In this document: positions 16,212-26,260 of the stretch, in pieces
Position numbering within the stretch: position 1 is the first letter of the stretch
Layout of the letters: every line of letters begins with the position of its first letter
Assembly: GCA_030524705.1 (NCBI GenBank)
Contig: JAUNGD010000001.1
Span: forward strand, 62,001-126,000
Source: Lachnospiraceae bacterium
GTDB lineage: Bacteria > Bacillota > Clostridia > Lachnospirales > Lachnospiraceae
Direction of reading: 5' to 3'
DNA length: 64,000 bases
Program-made: the position numbers and the translations under genes
The notes under the pieces: model-generated
The model's database searches: none
The model's input: the letters and a program-made list of their open reading frames with translations, nothing else
What the model was told of the DNA's origin: nothing

Positions 16212-17063
16212 ATGAACAGACAAGGGACGATATTCGATATAAAACAATTAGCCGTCTTTGACGGGCCGGGAATACGGACCACCGTTTTCCTGAAGGGCTG
16301 CCCCCTTCGCTGCATGTGGTGTCACAATCCGGAGGGGCTAACCAGCAGGGTACAGCTCATGCGTTCAGAAAACGGGTGCCTGCACTGCGGCCGGTGCCGA
16401 GCAGTGTGCCGCCATCCCGAAGAGTGTATTACCTGTGGAACGTGTATTAATGCCTGTCCCAAAAATCTAATTCATATCAGCGGTCATGTTATGACCTCTG
16501 GAGAACTGACAGAAAGGCTTCGGAGAGACAAAAAATATCTGGAGAATGTCGGAGGCGGTATCACATTTTCAGGCGGCGAGCCGATGTTCCAGCCGGAGTT
16601 TTTACTGGAATGTCTGGATGGACTGCAGGATATGCATACCTGTATTGAGACCAGCGGCTATGCTGTGCCGGAATTGTATAAGAGGATTATAGACCGGCTG
16701 GATTATGTGATCATGGATCTGAAGATGGTCGATGAGAAAAAGCACCGGTATTATACAGGGGTGAGCAATCAGGTAATCCTGGAAAATCTGAAATATCTGA
16801 AAAATAGTGGGAAGCCCTTCCGCATCCGTATTCCTGTGATCCCGGGAGTAAATGACAGCCCAGAGAACTTCCGGGAGACGGCCAGGCTTCTCACAGATGC
16901 AAAAATGCTGGATTTTGTTGAGCTTCTCCCGTACCACACGACGGCGGGAGCAAAATATAAAATGGTCGGAATGGAATACCGGCCGGAATTTGACGAAGGG
17001 CAGCAGCCGCGGATGGACACGGCGGTATTTGCAGAATATGATGTGCCCTGTAGAAAAATGTAG
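16212..17063 (+). CDS. Glycyl radical enzyme activating protein (radical SAM)
   Basis: A 283-residue radical SAM enzyme that installs the glycyl radical on its partner. The SAM cluster motif CPLRCMWC (Cx3Cx2C) is near residue 28, with AVFDGPGIRTTVFLKG before it. An inserted double ferredoxin-like cluster follows: CLHCGRCRAVC and CITCGTCINACP, as in activases of the dehydratase and benzylsuccinate-type branches rather than plain PflA. GGISFSGGEP-like GGITFSGGEP near 115 binds SAM. ATG at 16212 is chosen for GGAGGT; the frame is open upstream across the operators. Confidence 0.92.
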   Translation: MNRQGTIFDIKQLAVFDGPGIRTTVFLKGCPLRCMWCHNPEGLTSRVQLMRSENGCLHCGRCRAVCRHPEECITCGTCINACPKNLIHISGHVMTSGELTERLRRDKKYLENVGGGITFSGGEPMFQPEFLLECLDGLQDMHTCIETSGYAVPELYKRIIDRLDYVIMDLKMVDEKKHRYYTGVSNQVILENLKYLKNSGKPFRIRIPVIPGVNDSPENFRETARLLTDAKMLDFVELLPYHTTAGAKYKMVGMEYRPEFDEGQQPRMDTAVFAEYDVPCRKM

Positions 17064-17144
17064 TGCGGCAGGTGTTTTATTGTAAAGTGTAACTGGTAAA
17101 AGGTGAGCAGAATAGAGGCGAAACAGAGTAGAAAGAGGTAGAGG

Positions 17145-19211
17145 ATGAACAGCAGAATTGAGTTATTGCGGAACCGTTATGTGGTGGAGAAAGAGCAGAT
17201 AAAATTGAGAAAAGAGCAGACAGACCCCTATACGCTAGCCGTTCGGATGGCAGAAGAGAAGCTGGATGACCTGGAGCGAAGCGTGCGGAGGCTGAAATAC
17301 ATGCTGGACGCAGAAGAGCCAGTGGTCTTTGATGATGAACGAATCGCACTGCTTCGTACCAATCCGGTAAATTATGAGATTTTTACAGAAGACGAGTTCA
17401 GCAGGATCCGGGAGACGCATTATATTCACGAACAGGGAAAGGTATGTAACATCAATCCTTGCTACAGCCTTTTGCTTGACTGCGGTTTTCGGAAAAAACG
17501 TGAGGAGATCAGGAAGCTGTTTCCTGACTTTGACAAGGAGCCCCGGAAATGTGCTGAGCTGAATGCATTTTTGCAGGTGATGGATGATATTGAAATATTT
17601 GCAGGACGATACCGGGAGGCAGCACAGCGGGCAGGAAATACGGAGATTGCGGAGATGTTCGGCAGGATTCCGATGGAAAAGCCTTCTTCCTTTCAGGAGG
17701 CACTGCAATTTCTGAGGCTTTTGCACTACTGTCTGTGGTGTTCCTTTAATTATCACAATACCTTCGGACGTTTTGACCAGTATATGTATTCTTACTTTAA
17801 GGCGGATATGGATGCAGGACGTATCAATCAGGAGGAAGCGCTGGAGCTTCTGGAGGAGTTTTTTATCTCCTGCAACAAGGACAGCGACCTGTACCCAGGT
17901 ATGCAGCAGGGGGATAACGGACAGAGCATGGTGCTGGGAGGACTGAATATCGACGGAAGCGAGAGCTTCAACGAGCTGTCGGAGCTGTGCCTGCAGGCCA
18001 GCCTTGAGCTGCGGCTCATTGATCCGAAGATCAACCTTCGCGTCAACCGCAGCACCCCGGTGTCTATGTATGAAAGAGGGACAGATCTGACAAAGCAGGG
18101 CCTCGGATTCCCACAGTATTCGAATGACGACGTGGTGATCGCCGGACTGAAGCGCTGGGGATACGACGAGAAGGACGCGTACAACTACGTTGTAGCGGCA
18201 TGCTGGGAGTTCATTATCCCGGGCTGTGGTATGGATATTGTAAACGTAAACGGACTCAGTTTTCCTACCGCAGTAACGAATGCGTTGAAAATGCTTCCTT
18301 CCTGTAGCACCTTTGAGGAATTCCTGGGATATGTGAAGGATGAGATCACAAAGATGGCGGAGGAGCTGTGTGACAGTGTAAAAAATCTTTATATGGAGCC
18401 ATCACCCCTCATGAGCCTTATGATGAAGGACTGTGTGGAAAATGCCCGGGACATTGCCGAGGGAAATAAATACAACAATTTTGGCTTTCACGGAACGGGG
18501 CTTTCCACTGCGGTCGATTCTCTGGCATCCGTTCGGAAATACGTTTATCAGGATAAAATGTACAGCGCCCGGGAGCTGCTGGAAATGCTGACTGCGGATT
18601 ATAAAGGCTACGAATCTATTCAGAACATGCTGCGGTATGAGGGGCCGAAGATGGGCAACGATGATGACGAGGTGGATGAGCTTGCCATAAAGCTTCTTGA
18701 CTGGTTTGCGGACGCGCTGGAAGGAAAGAAAAATGAACGCGGAGGCATTTACCGGGCGGGCACAGGCTCAGCAATGTATTACGTATGGCAGGCACAGGAT
18801 GAATCGGCGACCCCCGACGGAAGAAATAAAGGAGAAGAATTTGCCTGCAATTATTCACCGAGCCTTTTCAGCAGGCTGGAGGGCCCCGTTTCCATCATCA
18901 AATCCTTTTCCAAGCCGCATCTGGAACGTGTGGTAAACGGAGGGCCGCTGACAATTGAGCTCCACGATACGCTGTTTCGCAATGAGGACAGCATTCGCAA
19001 GGTAGCGGTCTTTGTAAAAAGCTTTATGGATCTGGGAGGACATCAGATGCAGATTAACGCGGTGAACCGAAGCACAATGCTGGATGCGAAGGAGCATCCG
19101 GAAAATCACAAAAATCTGATCGTGCGCGTGTGGGGGTGGAGCGGATATTTTGTTGAGTTGGATGAGGTCTATCAGAACCAGATCATAAAGAGAATGGAGC
19201 TGACCGTTTAG
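17145..19211 (+). CDS. Glycyl radical enzyme of unassigned substrate
   Basis: A 688-residue pyruvate-formate-lyase-family enzyme, about 100 residues shorter than PFL, CutC or glycerol dehydratase. The thiyl cysteine is Cys353 in VAACWEF; Glu355 gives the Cys-x-Glu arrangement of eliminases and dehydratases, not the Cys-Cys of PFL. The glycyl loop near the C-terminus reads RVWGWSGYF, radical glycine Gly664; the common RVSGY spelling is changed to RVWGW. Upstream activase and downstream ribose-type importer with a LacI repressor suggest an imported sugar or sugar-like compound as substrate. No specific GRE class is assigned. Confidence 0.88.
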   Translation: MNSRIELLRNRYVVEKEQIKLRKEQTDPYTLAVRMAEEKLDDLERSVRRLKYMLDAEEPVVFDDERIALLRTNPVNYEIFTEDEFSRIRETHYIHEQGKVCNINPCYSLLLDCGFRKKREEIRKLFPDFDKEPRKCAELNAFLQVMDDIEIFAGRYREAAQRAGNTEIAEMFGRIPMEKPSSFQEALQFLRLLHYCLWCSFNYHNTFGRFDQYMYSYFKADMDAGRINQEEALELLEEFFISCNKDSDLYPGMQQGDNGQSMVLGGLNIDGSESFNELSELCLQASLELRLIDPKINLRVNRSTPVSMYERGTDLTKQGLGFPQYSNDDVVIAGLKRWGYDEKDAYNYVVAACWEFIIPGCGMDIVNVNGLSFPTAVTNALKMLPSCSTFEEFLGYVKDEITKMAEELCDSVKNLYMEPSPLMSLMMKDCVENARDIAEGNKYNNFGFHGTGLSTAVDSLASVRKYVYQDKMYSARELLEMLTADYKGYESIQNMLRYEGPKMGNDDDEVDELAIKLLDWFADALEGKKNERGGIYRAGTGSAMYYVWQAQDESATPDGRNKGEEFACNYSPSLFSRLEGPVSIIKSFSKPHLERVVNGGPLTIELHDTLFRNEDSIRKVAVFVKSFMDLGGHQMQINAVNRSTMLDAKEHPENHKNLIVRVWGWSGYFVELDEVYQNQIIKRMELTV

Positions 19212-19235
19212 CAGGGGGCCGGAAAGGAGAAGGCT

Positions 19236-20729
19236 GTGTCGTATTTACAGATAAAAAATATCAACAAATCATTTCACGGTGTAGCAGCTTTGAAAAATAT
19301 CAGTTTTGACATTGAGCTGGGGGAAATACATGTCATTATTGGGGAAAACGGAGCAGGAAAATCCACGCTGATGAAGATTATCGACGGGTTGTATACGCAG
19401 GATTCCGGTGAGCTGATCCTGAAGGGCGAACCGCTGCAGATGAACAGCCCCGTGGAGGCAATATCCCATGGGATCGCTATGATCCATCAGGAGCTGATGC
19501 CTGTTCCGTATATGACAGTGGCAGAAAATGTTTTTCTCGGAAGAGAACCAAGAACGAAATGGGGGACATTGGACAGAAAAGCGATTTTCCGGGAGACAGC
19601 AGAATTATTTGAAGATATGAAGCTGAATATTGATCCGAGGGCCGAGATGCGTACTCTCAGTGTGGCACAGATTCAGCTTGTAGAGATCGCAAAAGCAGTA
19701 TCCTTCAATTCAGATCTTCTGATTATGGACGAGCCCACCTCCGCCATCAGCGACAGAGAAATTGACAATTTGTTTGAGTTGATTTTCCGGCTGCGTGCCA
19801 GAAATAAGGCAATCGTATTTATCTCTCATAAGCTGGATGAGATTTTCAGGGTGGCGGACAGGATAACGGTGCTTCGGGACGGCGAATACATAGCGACGAG
19901 AAGGCGTGAGGAGCTGACCCGGGACGGCCTGATTGAAATGATGATCGGGCGTGAGCTGAAGGATGTTTACGAAAAGAGGGATATTAAACCGGGAGAAGTG
20001 CTTCTGGAAGTGCAGAATCTCACGAAGAAAGGAAAATACCAGGATATTAGCTTTGAGGTCAGAAAAGGAGAGGTACTGGGAATTGCGGGTCTGATGGGGG
20101 CCGGAAGGACGGAGGTGGCGGAAGCGATCTTTGGATTGGAGCCCTGTGACAGCGGAAAAATCCTGATCAATGGCAAGGAGGTGACCATACGAGATACCAG
20201 CGATGCGATTGATCATGGGATTGCCCTTGTGCCGGAGGACCGTAAGGAGTTGGGGTTGAACCTCAGAGATACGACTGGCTTTAATATCAGTCTCAGTGAT
20301 TTGAAGGAGTTTGTTGAGATGGGGATGCTCAACAAAAAGGCTGAGAATGCCAGGGTCGATGAGGCGATAAAGACATTTAATGTCAAAGTGACGGGAAGAA
20401 AGACGCCGGTGGTTTCTCTTTCAGGGGGCAACCAGCAAAAAGTTGTCATTGCAAAATGGATGATGGTGGAGCCGGAAATACTGATCCTCGATGAGCCGAC
20501 CAGAGGCATCGACATCGGCGCAAAGGCAGAGATTTACAAGCTGATCAACCGCTTTGCAAAGGAGGGAAAGGCGGTCATCATGATTTCTTCGGAGCTTTTG
20601 GAGATTATCGGAATGAGCGACCGTGTGGTGGTGCTTTCGGAGGGACACATGACCGGAGTACTCTGCGGTGAGGAGATCAATCAGATGGAAATTATGAAGC
20701 ATGCGACAATTCAGACAAAGATTGGGTGA
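19236..20729 (+). CDS. Sugar ABC transporter ATP-binding protein (RbsA/MglA type)
   Basis: A 497-residue duplicated ABC ATPase. First cassette: GENGAGKST, LSVAQIQLVEIAKA, LLIMDEPTSAIS. Second cassette is of the degenerate kind, with GLMGAGRTEV in place of a strict Walker A, then LSGGNQQKVVIAKWM and LILDEPTRGID. GTG start with GGAAAGGAGA six bases upstream. Energises uptake through the permease that follows; third gene of the glycyl radical operon. Confidence 0.93.
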   Translation: MSYLQIKNINKSFHGVAALKNISFDIELGEIHVIIGENGAGKSTLMKIIDGLYTQDSGELILKGEPLQMNSPVEAISHGIAMIHQELMPVPYMTVAENVFLGREPRTKWGTLDRKAIFRETAELFEDMKLNIDPRAEMRTLSVAQIQLVEIAKAVSFNSDLLIMDEPTSAISDREIDNLFELIFRLRARNKAIVFISHKLDEIFRVADRITVLRDGEYIATRRREELTRDGLIEMMIGRELKDVYEKRDIKPGEVLLEVQNLTKKGKYQDISFEVRKGEVLGIAGLMGAGRTEVAEAIFGLEPCDSGKILINGKEVTIRDTSDAIDHGIALVPEDRKELGLNLRDTTGFNISLSDLKEFVEMGMLNKKAENARVDEAIKTFNVKVTGRKTPVVSLSGGNQQKVVIAKWMMVEPEILILDEPTRGIDIGAKAEIYKLINRFAKEGKAVIMISSELLEIIGMSDRVVVLSEGHMTGVLCGEEINQMEIMKHATIQTKIG

Positions 20730-20739
20730 GGTGAAATAA

Positions 20740-21705
20740 ATGGAACAGGTGAAAGAAAAGAACAGAAAAAAATTTCAGGTCAGTGAACTGTCACAGTATG
20801 GCATTTATTTTGCCTTCATAGTACTTTGTATTATTTTTGCAATATCTAACCCCGTCTTCCTGTCTCTGGGAAATATCATTAATATTCTCAGACAGATTTC
20901 CTTCAATGCGATTCTGGCGATGGGAATGACGATGGTGATTATCACGGGAGGCATTGATCTGAGTGTGGGTTCTGTGCTGGCGATAGCGGCAGTTGTCTCA
21001 GCAAGCTTCATAAAGACGGCGGAACCGGTGCTGCCGGTGGGAGGTGCGGTGCTGGCCGGTTTGGCAATCGGAGCGCTGTGCGGATTTTTTAACGGTCTTT
21101 TTGTGACAGCCGGGAACCTGCCGCCGTTTATCGCGACGATGGTTATGATGACGATCGCCAGGGGCGGCGCACAGTTATATACGAAGGGACGCCCCGTATC
21201 TGGACTGCTCCCGGGCTTCACATTTCTGGGATCAGGCTTTATTCTGGGAATTCCGGTTCCTGTCTATCTGCTGGCAGTTGTGGTGCTGATTACGTATTTT
21301 ATTTTAAACAAGACCAGGACGGGGCGCTGGATCTATGCGGTGGGCGGAAATGAATCCGCAGCTAGGGCTTCCGGCATAAAGGTACACAGGGTAAAAATGA
21401 CGGCCTATATTTACTGCGGCATGCTGGCAGCTTTTGTGGGGCTTATCATGACGGCAAGACTGAATTCCGCTTCTCCAGTGGTGGGCGACGGCTATGAGCT
21501 GGATGCCATCGCGGCGGCGGTAATCGGCGGCACCAGCATGGAGGGCGGAAAAGGTAAGGTGTTTAATGTACTGCTCGGTGCATTGATCATAGGAACAATC
21601 AGCAACGGTCTGGATATACTTAACGTATCTTCCTACTGGCAGCAGATTGTGAAAGGACTCATTATTTTGGTAGCGGTTCTGATAGACAGAAAAGCATCAA
21701 AATAA
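20740..21705 (+). CDS. Sugar ABC transporter permease (RbsC type)
   Basis: A 321-residue permease with about eight to ten spans. Family blocks: NPVFLSLGNIINILRQISFN near residue 38, ITGGIDLSVGSVLA near 66, GGNESAARASGI near 200 and the C-terminal GGTSMEGGKG/SNGLDILNVSSYWQQ. GGTGAAATAA precedes the ATG, ten bases after the ATPase stop. Confidence 0.93.
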   Translation: MEQVKEKNRKKFQVSELSQYGIYFAFIVLCIIFAISNPVFLSLGNIINILRQISFNAILAMGMTMVIITGGIDLSVGSVLAIAAVVSASFIKTAEPVLPVGGAVLAGLAIGALCGFFNGLFVTAGNLPPFIATMVMMTIARGGAQLYTKGRPVSGLLPGFTFLGSGFILGIPVPVYLLAVVVLITYFILNKTRTGRWIYAVGGNESAARASGIKVHRVKMTAYIYCGMLAAFVGLIMTARLNSASPVVGDGYELDAIAAAVIGGTSMEGGKGKVFNVLLGALIIGTISNGLDILNVSSYWQQIVKGLIILVAVLIDRKASK

Positions 21706-21738
21706 AAAAACAAATCAAAATAAAAGGAGGAAGATGTA

Positions 21739-22692
21739 ATGAAGAAAAAATGGTTAGCAGGAGCTATGGTTGGGGCAATGGCACTCGGTATGATGTCAGG
21801 AACTATGGTCGGTGCAGAGGAAGCGAAGGAAGAGATCGTAGTGGGATGTACGCTGCAGAATCTCTCAGAGGAATTTATGATCATGCTTCAGGGAGCTATG
21901 GAGATTCAGTTGGAAAATTATGACAATGTTAAATTGATCGTAAACGATGCGGAGAGTCAGTCAGATAAGCAGGCGTCCCAGCTTGATTCCTTCGTAGCAC
22001 AGAAGGTAGACGCAGTGATCATTTCTCCGGTGGATGCGGACGCTCTCGCAAGCTCCGTAAAATCCGTTGTGGATGCAGGTATTCCGGTTATTACGTGCAG
22101 TGCTGACGTTTCCGGCGACCAGGGTCAGGTATGGGTTGGATCGGCAAATGAAAACGGCGGCGAGATCGAGATGAAATATGTGGCTGAGCAGCTTGGCGGC
22201 GAAGGCAAGATCGCAGTTCTTCGGGGACCTCTTGGCGCGTTTGCAGAGCAGGGCAGATTTGCCGGATATGAGACCGTGCTGGAGGAGTATCCAGACATTG
22301 AGATCGTATTCGATCAGACCGGAAACTGGCAGAGAGAAGAGGCAATGGCATTGATTGAGAATCTTCTGACCACAGGGACAGAGCTGAATGCGATCGTATG
22401 TCAGAACGACGGAATGGCTCTTGGAGCACTGGAGGCAGTAAAGGCGGCAGGCAAGAAGGATGATATTATCATTACAGGTATTGACGCGATCGTAGATGCA
22501 CTGGATTCCATCAAGGCCGGGGAACTGGATGCAACATGCTTCCAGGATGCCATCGGACAGGGAACTACAGCGCTTGATATGGCAGTAAAGGCGGCAAACG
22601 GAGAGAGCATCGAGAAGACCGATATTCCGTTTGAGCTCGTTACCGCAGACAATGTGGATAGTTACTATGACAGAATTAAGCTTCCAGAATAA
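21739..22692 (+). CDS. Sugar ABC transporter substrate-binding protein (Peripla_BP_4)
   Basis: A 317-residue exported protein. MKKKWLAGAMVGAMALGMMS plus GTMVGAEE is a signal peptide without a lipobox, so it may stay cell-wall associated or be released. The ribose-binding-like fold shows LQGAMEIQLENYDNVKLIVN, SQLDSFVAQKVDAVIISPVD and TGTELNAIVCQNDGMALGAL. Closest in style to ribose/galactose/inositol binders. AAGGAGGAAGATGTA precedes the start. Last gene of the operon. Confidence 0.92.
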   Translation: MKKKWLAGAMVGAMALGMMSGTMVGAEEAKEEIVVGCTLQNLSEEFMIMLQGAMEIQLENYDNVKLIVNDAESQSDKQASQLDSFVAQKVDAVIISPVDADALASSVKSVVDAGIPVITCSADVSGDQGQVWVGSANENGGEIEMKYVAEQLGGEGKIAVLRGPLGAFAEQGRFAGYETVLEEYPDIEIVFDQTGNWQREEAMALIENLLTTGTELNAIVCQNDGMALGALEAVKAAGKKDDIIITGIDAIVDALDSIKAGELDATCFQDAIGQGTTALDMAVKAANGESIEKTDIPFELVTADNVDSYYDRIKLPE

Positions 22693-22773
22693 TGCCCGGG
22701 GAAGAATATATAAAATTAAGTAGAAAGCAATAAGAGCGGGCAAGAGTAAATAAAAGAAAGTAAATGAATAGGA

Positions 22774-22808
22774 ATGATGCCGGAGTTTTGCTCCGGTGTC
22801 ATTTTTTT
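22774..22808 (+). terminator. Terminator of glycyl radical/ABC operon
   Basis: GATGCCGGAG and CTCCGGTGTC stem with TTTTG loop, then a run of seven T. Confidence 0.85.
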
Positions 22809-22993
22809 GTGCGGATAAGACAAGCGGCTGGCTTCTGCTTGTTTATGTTCTGGCGAGAACATACTTTCTTCACATAATTACCACAATCTGAACACAGAAG
22901 TATCAAAAACTGAACACAAACCGGAGTTAAACTTTTCCCTGAAATTAAGGAAAGCGTCTGAGAGGGTCAGACGGGGAAAGGAGTATTTGTATT
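22809..22993 (+). other. Intergenic region before NEW3 protein operon
   Basis: No ORF. Two small hairpins are seen: ATGTTCT-GGCG-AGAACAT at about 22847-22864 and CGTCTGA-GAGGG-TCAGACG at about 22956-22974, the latter just before the AAAGGAG ribosome site at 22977. CTGAACACA is present twice (near 22889 and 22910). No consensus promoter is convincing. Confidence 0.4.
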
Positions 22994-24202
22994 ATGAAGC
23001 GCGTTGAAGGATTGAACAGAAGGATGGGTGCAGGAATGGCGGCTGCTCTTATGGCTGCTGCGCTGATTGGTACGACACCGGTATATGCGGCGGGAGAATC
23101 GGGCATCGACATGAGCACGGATTACCCGGGAATCACAGTAAAAGCAGGAGAAACCATCAGCTTTCCGCTGGATTTTGCAAGCCTGGATGGGGAAGGACAT
23201 GACATCGCCCTGACAGCGGAGGAGATGCCGGAGAGCTGGACAGGATATTTTAAGGGAGGCAATAATCAGATCACAAAGGTGCATGTAAATGCAGATACAG
23301 CTTCGGAGGAACAGTCAAAGGATAATCTGGCGGATTTCAGCCTGACCGTTCCCGAGGAAGCAGAGGAGGGCGTATATGAGGTGGCGCTGAAGGCCGATGC
23401 GGGCGCCGGAAATACGGACACGCTGAATCTGGAGGTCACAGTCAGCCAGGAGGAGACCGGGGAGAGTAATTTTACATCAGAATATCCAGAGCAGCAGGGA
23501 ATTTCCGGGACAGTTTTCAGCTTTGATACGACGATTGTGAACAACCGCGGTACGAACCAGTCCTACAGCCTGGCGGCCAAAGCGCCGGAGGGATGGCAGG
23601 TGACCTTCACACCGTCGGGAGAGACGGCGAACGTAGCCAGCCTGGCCGTGGACGCAGGAAGCAGCCAGGGGCTGACCGTAGCCATCACGCCGCCGGAAAA
23701 CGTCGAGAAGGGCGATTATACGATCCCCTGTACCGCAGTTTCTGCAAACGATACGCTGACTGCAGAGCTGACCGTCAGCATCACCGGTACATACAGTGTT
23801 GCGCTTTCCACGCCGGACGGACGTCTGAGCCTGGACGCATATGAAAATAAAGAATCAGCAGTGACGCTCAGCGTGACAAATACGGGAAACGTTGACCTCA
23901 CCAATCTGAATCTTTCCTCCACCGCGCCCACGGACTGGGAGGTACGCTTTGAGGAATCCACGATTGATACGCTGGAGGCCGGAGCTACCAAGGAAGTCAC
24001 GGCGTACATTAAGCCCTGTGAGAATGCGGTTACCGGAGATTATGTGACCTCAGTCAGCATCAGCAACAGTGAGGCCTCCTCAAATGCAGATTTCCGTGTA
24101 TCAGTAAAGACCTCCACTACCTGGGGAATCGCGGCTGCTGCAGTGATCGTGGTACTGGCCGGAGGACTTGTGTTTATCTTTAAAAAATACGGGAGACGGT
24201 AA
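22994..24202 (+). CDS. Exported NEW3-domain protein with C-terminal membrane anchor
   Basis: A 402-residue surface protein. N-terminal signal peptide (to about residue 32, TTPVYAAGE), three Ig-like NEW3-type repeats of about 100 residues with phrases such as [40 protein letters not shown] and [13 protein letters not shown], then a span ([19 protein letters not shown]) and a short basic tail at the C-terminus. Two bases before an ABC ATPase gene and followed by an ABC-2 permease; such NEW3/ABC trios occur in clostridia and archaea. Likely the extracytoplasmic partner of that transporter. Substrate unknown. Confidence 0.75.
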   Translation: MKRVEGLNRRMGAGMAAALMAAALIGTTPVYAAGESGIDMSTDYPGITVKAGETISFPLDFASLDGEGHDIALTAEEMPESWTGYFKGGNNQITKVHVNADTASEEQSKDNLADFSLTVPEEAEEGVYEVALKADAGAGNTDTLNLEVTVSQEETGESNFTSEYPEQQGISGTVFSFDTTIVNNRGTNQSYSLAAKAPEGWQVTFTPSGETANVASLAVDAGSSQGLTVAITPPENVEKGDYTIPCTAVSANDTLTAELTVSITGTYSVALSTPDGRLSLDAYENKESAVTLSVTNTGNVDLTNLNLSSTAPTDWEVRFEESTIDTLEAGATKEVTAYIKPCENAVTGDYVTSVSISNSEASSNADFRVSVKTSTTWGIAAAAVIVVLAGGLVFIFKKYGRR

Positions 24203-24204
24203 AC

Positions 24205-25221
24205 ATGGCAGTAAAAAGTGAAAATGTAATAGAGATAGAGCATCTGACGAAGCAGTACGGCGCTAAGACGGCGGTTAATGATCTGAACCTTTCCGTCAGA
24301 CGGGGCGAGGTGTTCGGGCTCCTGGGGCCGAACGGCGCAGGAAAGACGACAACCATTCTGATGCTGCTGGGACTTACGGAGCCGACCTCGGGAAGCGCCC
24401 TGATCGAGGGGATGAACTGTACGAGAAATCCTCTGGAGGTCAAGTCGATGGTGGGATATCTGCCGGACAACGTAGGCTTTTATCAGGATATGACCGGCAG
24501 GCAGAACCTCCGGTTTACGGGCAGGCTGAACGGACTTTCCGGGAAAGAGCTGGAGGAGAGGATCGACCGTCTCATCGACCGGGTCGGAATGACGGAGGCG
24601 GCGGACCGGAAGGCGGGCACGTACTCCAAGGGTATGCGGCAGAGGCTGGGAATTGCCGATGTGTTGATGAAAAATCCCGAGATCATTATTATGGATGAGC
24701 CGACTCTGGGTATCGACCCGGAGGGCATGCGGGAGCTGCTGGCGCTGATCCGGGAGCTGGCGGAGGAGGACGGAAGGACGATTCTGATATCCTCCCACCA
24801 GCTTCACCAGATACAGCAGGTCTGCGACCGGGTAGGAATCTTCGTAGAGGGCAGCCTGATTGCCTGCGGGACTCTGCCGGAGCTGGAGGAGCAGATACGG
24901 AAGGACGGAAATTATCTCCTGGAGCTGGAGGTGGAGCCCTGCGACGACAAGATCCTCGGGATGCTGTACCAGCAGGAGGGCGTACAGAAAATCGAAAAAG
25001 AGGGAAACACCTTTGTAGTTGATGCAAAGCGTGACCTCCGGGGAAAAATGACAAAATTCCTGGGGGAGAACGGATATACGATCCTGCATCTGCATCAGCG
25101 CGGCGGCGACCTTGACGAGATTTATAGACGTTATTTTGAAAAGGCGGGACAAAGTGATGAAAGAAATGAGTTTGAAAAAAAGAAAAAGCATGGATGGAAC
25201 AGAAAAAAGAGCCTCCGTTAA
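24205..25221 (+). CDS. ABC-2 type transporter ATP-binding protein
   Basis: A 338-residue exporter-type ATPase. [11 protein letters not shown]alker A near residue 46, [12 protein letters not shown] signature near 144 and [13 protein letters not shown]alker B are intact, followed by the about 100-residue C-terminal regulatory region common to CcmA/NatA-type ATPases. Its frame runs 65 bases into the likely permease start, so the two are translationally coupled. Confidence 0.9.
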   Translation: MAVKSENVIEIEHLTKQYGAKTAVNDLNLSVRRGEVFGLLGPNGAGKTTTILMLLGLTEPTSGSALIEGMNCTRNPLEVKSMVGYLPDNVGFYQDMTGRQNLRFTGRLNGLSGKELEERIDRLIDRVGMTEAADRKAGTYSKGMRQRLGIADVLMKNPEIIIMDEPTLGIDPEGMRELLALIRELAEEDGRTILISSHQLHQIQQVCDRVGIFVEGSLIACGTLPELEEQIRKDGNYLLELEVEPCDDKILGMLYQQEGVQKIEKEGNTFVVDAKRDLRGKMTKFLGENGYTILHLHQRGGDLDEIYRRYFEKAGQSDERNEFEKKKKHGWNRKKSLR

Positions 25222-26161
25222 GGGCATGACCGGACTGAAGGCGCTGTATCACAAGGAGCTGGCGGATCATTTAAAGAGCAAACGGTTCCTGATCATTCTG
25301 CTTCTGATCGGAAGCACCAGCTTTGCCAGCCTGTACGGAGCAGTTTCAGGGCTGGGGGATGCCGCGGACAGCAATTTCCTGTTCCTGAAGCTGTATACCT
25401 CCGGCGGCAGCTCGATTCCGTCCTTTATGTCATTTATTGCGCTGCTGGGGCCGGTCATCGGGCTGGCGCTGGGCTTTGACGCGGTGAACAGCGAGCGGGC
25501 GGGAGGTACTTTGAACCGCCTTGTTTCCCAGCCGATCTACCGGGATTCCATCATCATCGGGAAATTCCTGGCAGGCACGGCGGTCATTGCGGCGATCATC
25601 TATTCTATGGGGATTGCGCTGGGAGCGCTGGGGGTCATCGTCACAGGCCTTAAGCCCTCGGGAGAAGAGGTGTGGCGCGTTCTGATCTTCCTGACCTTTA
25701 CGGTTATTTACGTGGCGTTCTGGCTGGCGCTGGCTATCCTGTTTTCCGTGGTATGCCGTCATTCCGCCACCTCGGCTCTGGCGACCATTGCACTTTGGAT
25801 CTTCTTTGCGATCTTTATGAGCCTGGTGTCAAGCATCATAGCGAATGCAGTATATCCCATCGACAATCAGTACAATGCGATGGTAAACTCCATGAACAAT
25901 TATACCCTGGAGCTGGGCCTGAACCGGATCTCTCCTTACTATCTGTACAGTGAGGCGGTGTCCACGATCATGAACCCAAGCGTGCGTTCCGTGAATATCG
26001 TGACCATGGATCAGCTTGTGGGAGCGGTTTCTGGTTATCTGAGCCTGGGGCAGAGCCTTCTGCTGGTATGGCCGCATCTTACCGGATTGGCAGCGCTGAT
26101 GTTGATTGCCTTCGGCGGCTCGTATATCGGTTTTATGCGCCAGGAAGTAAGGGCAAATTGA
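25157..26161 (+). CDS. ABC-2 type transporter permease
   Basis: About 334 residues with six spans, of the NosY-like ABC-2 permease group: [20 protein letters not shown] at the start of the membrane part, then [20 protein letters not shown], a strongly conserved permease phrase, and [16 protein letters not shown]. The exact start is uncertain: ATG 25157 is preferred, ATG 25226 is possible, and the open frame goes back to 25112 inside the ATPase gene. Works with the ATPase and the NEW3 protein. Confidence 0.82.
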   Translation: MKEMSLKKRKSMDGTEKRASVKGMTGLKALYHKELADHLKSKRFLIILLLIGSTSFASLYGAVSGLGDAADSNFLFLKLYTSGGSSIPSFMSFIALLGPVIGLALGFDAVNSERAGGTLNRLVSQPIYRDSIIIGKFLAGTAVIAAIIYSMGIALGALGVIVTGLKPSGEEVWRVLIFLTFTVIYVAFWLALAILFSVVCRHSATSALATIALWIFFAIFMSLVSSIIANAVYPIDNQYNAMVNSMNNYTLELGLNRISPYYLYSEAVSTIMNPSVRSVNIVTMDQLVGAVSGYLSLGQSLLLVWPHLTGLAALMLIAFGGSYIGFMRQEVRAN

Positions 26162-26202
26162 TTACAAGATAGAAGAGTAAATTGATTACAAATAGAAGAA
26201 TC
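26155..26202 (+). repeat. 24-base tandem duplication over the permease stop
   Basis: AAATTGATTACAAGATAGAAG at 26155 recurs at 26179 with one base deleted. The first copy contains the permease TGA stop. Probably a small replication-slippage duplication. Confidence 0.6.
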
Positions 26203-26260
26203 TCTTGATTCACATCAGCCTGCGTGTTAAGATAGTATTAAGATTAAGGAGTGGGCTGGT

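Noticed and set aside
22809..22993. Riboswitch before the NEW3 operon
   Set aside because: Only short hairpins, no conserved aptamer core known to me.
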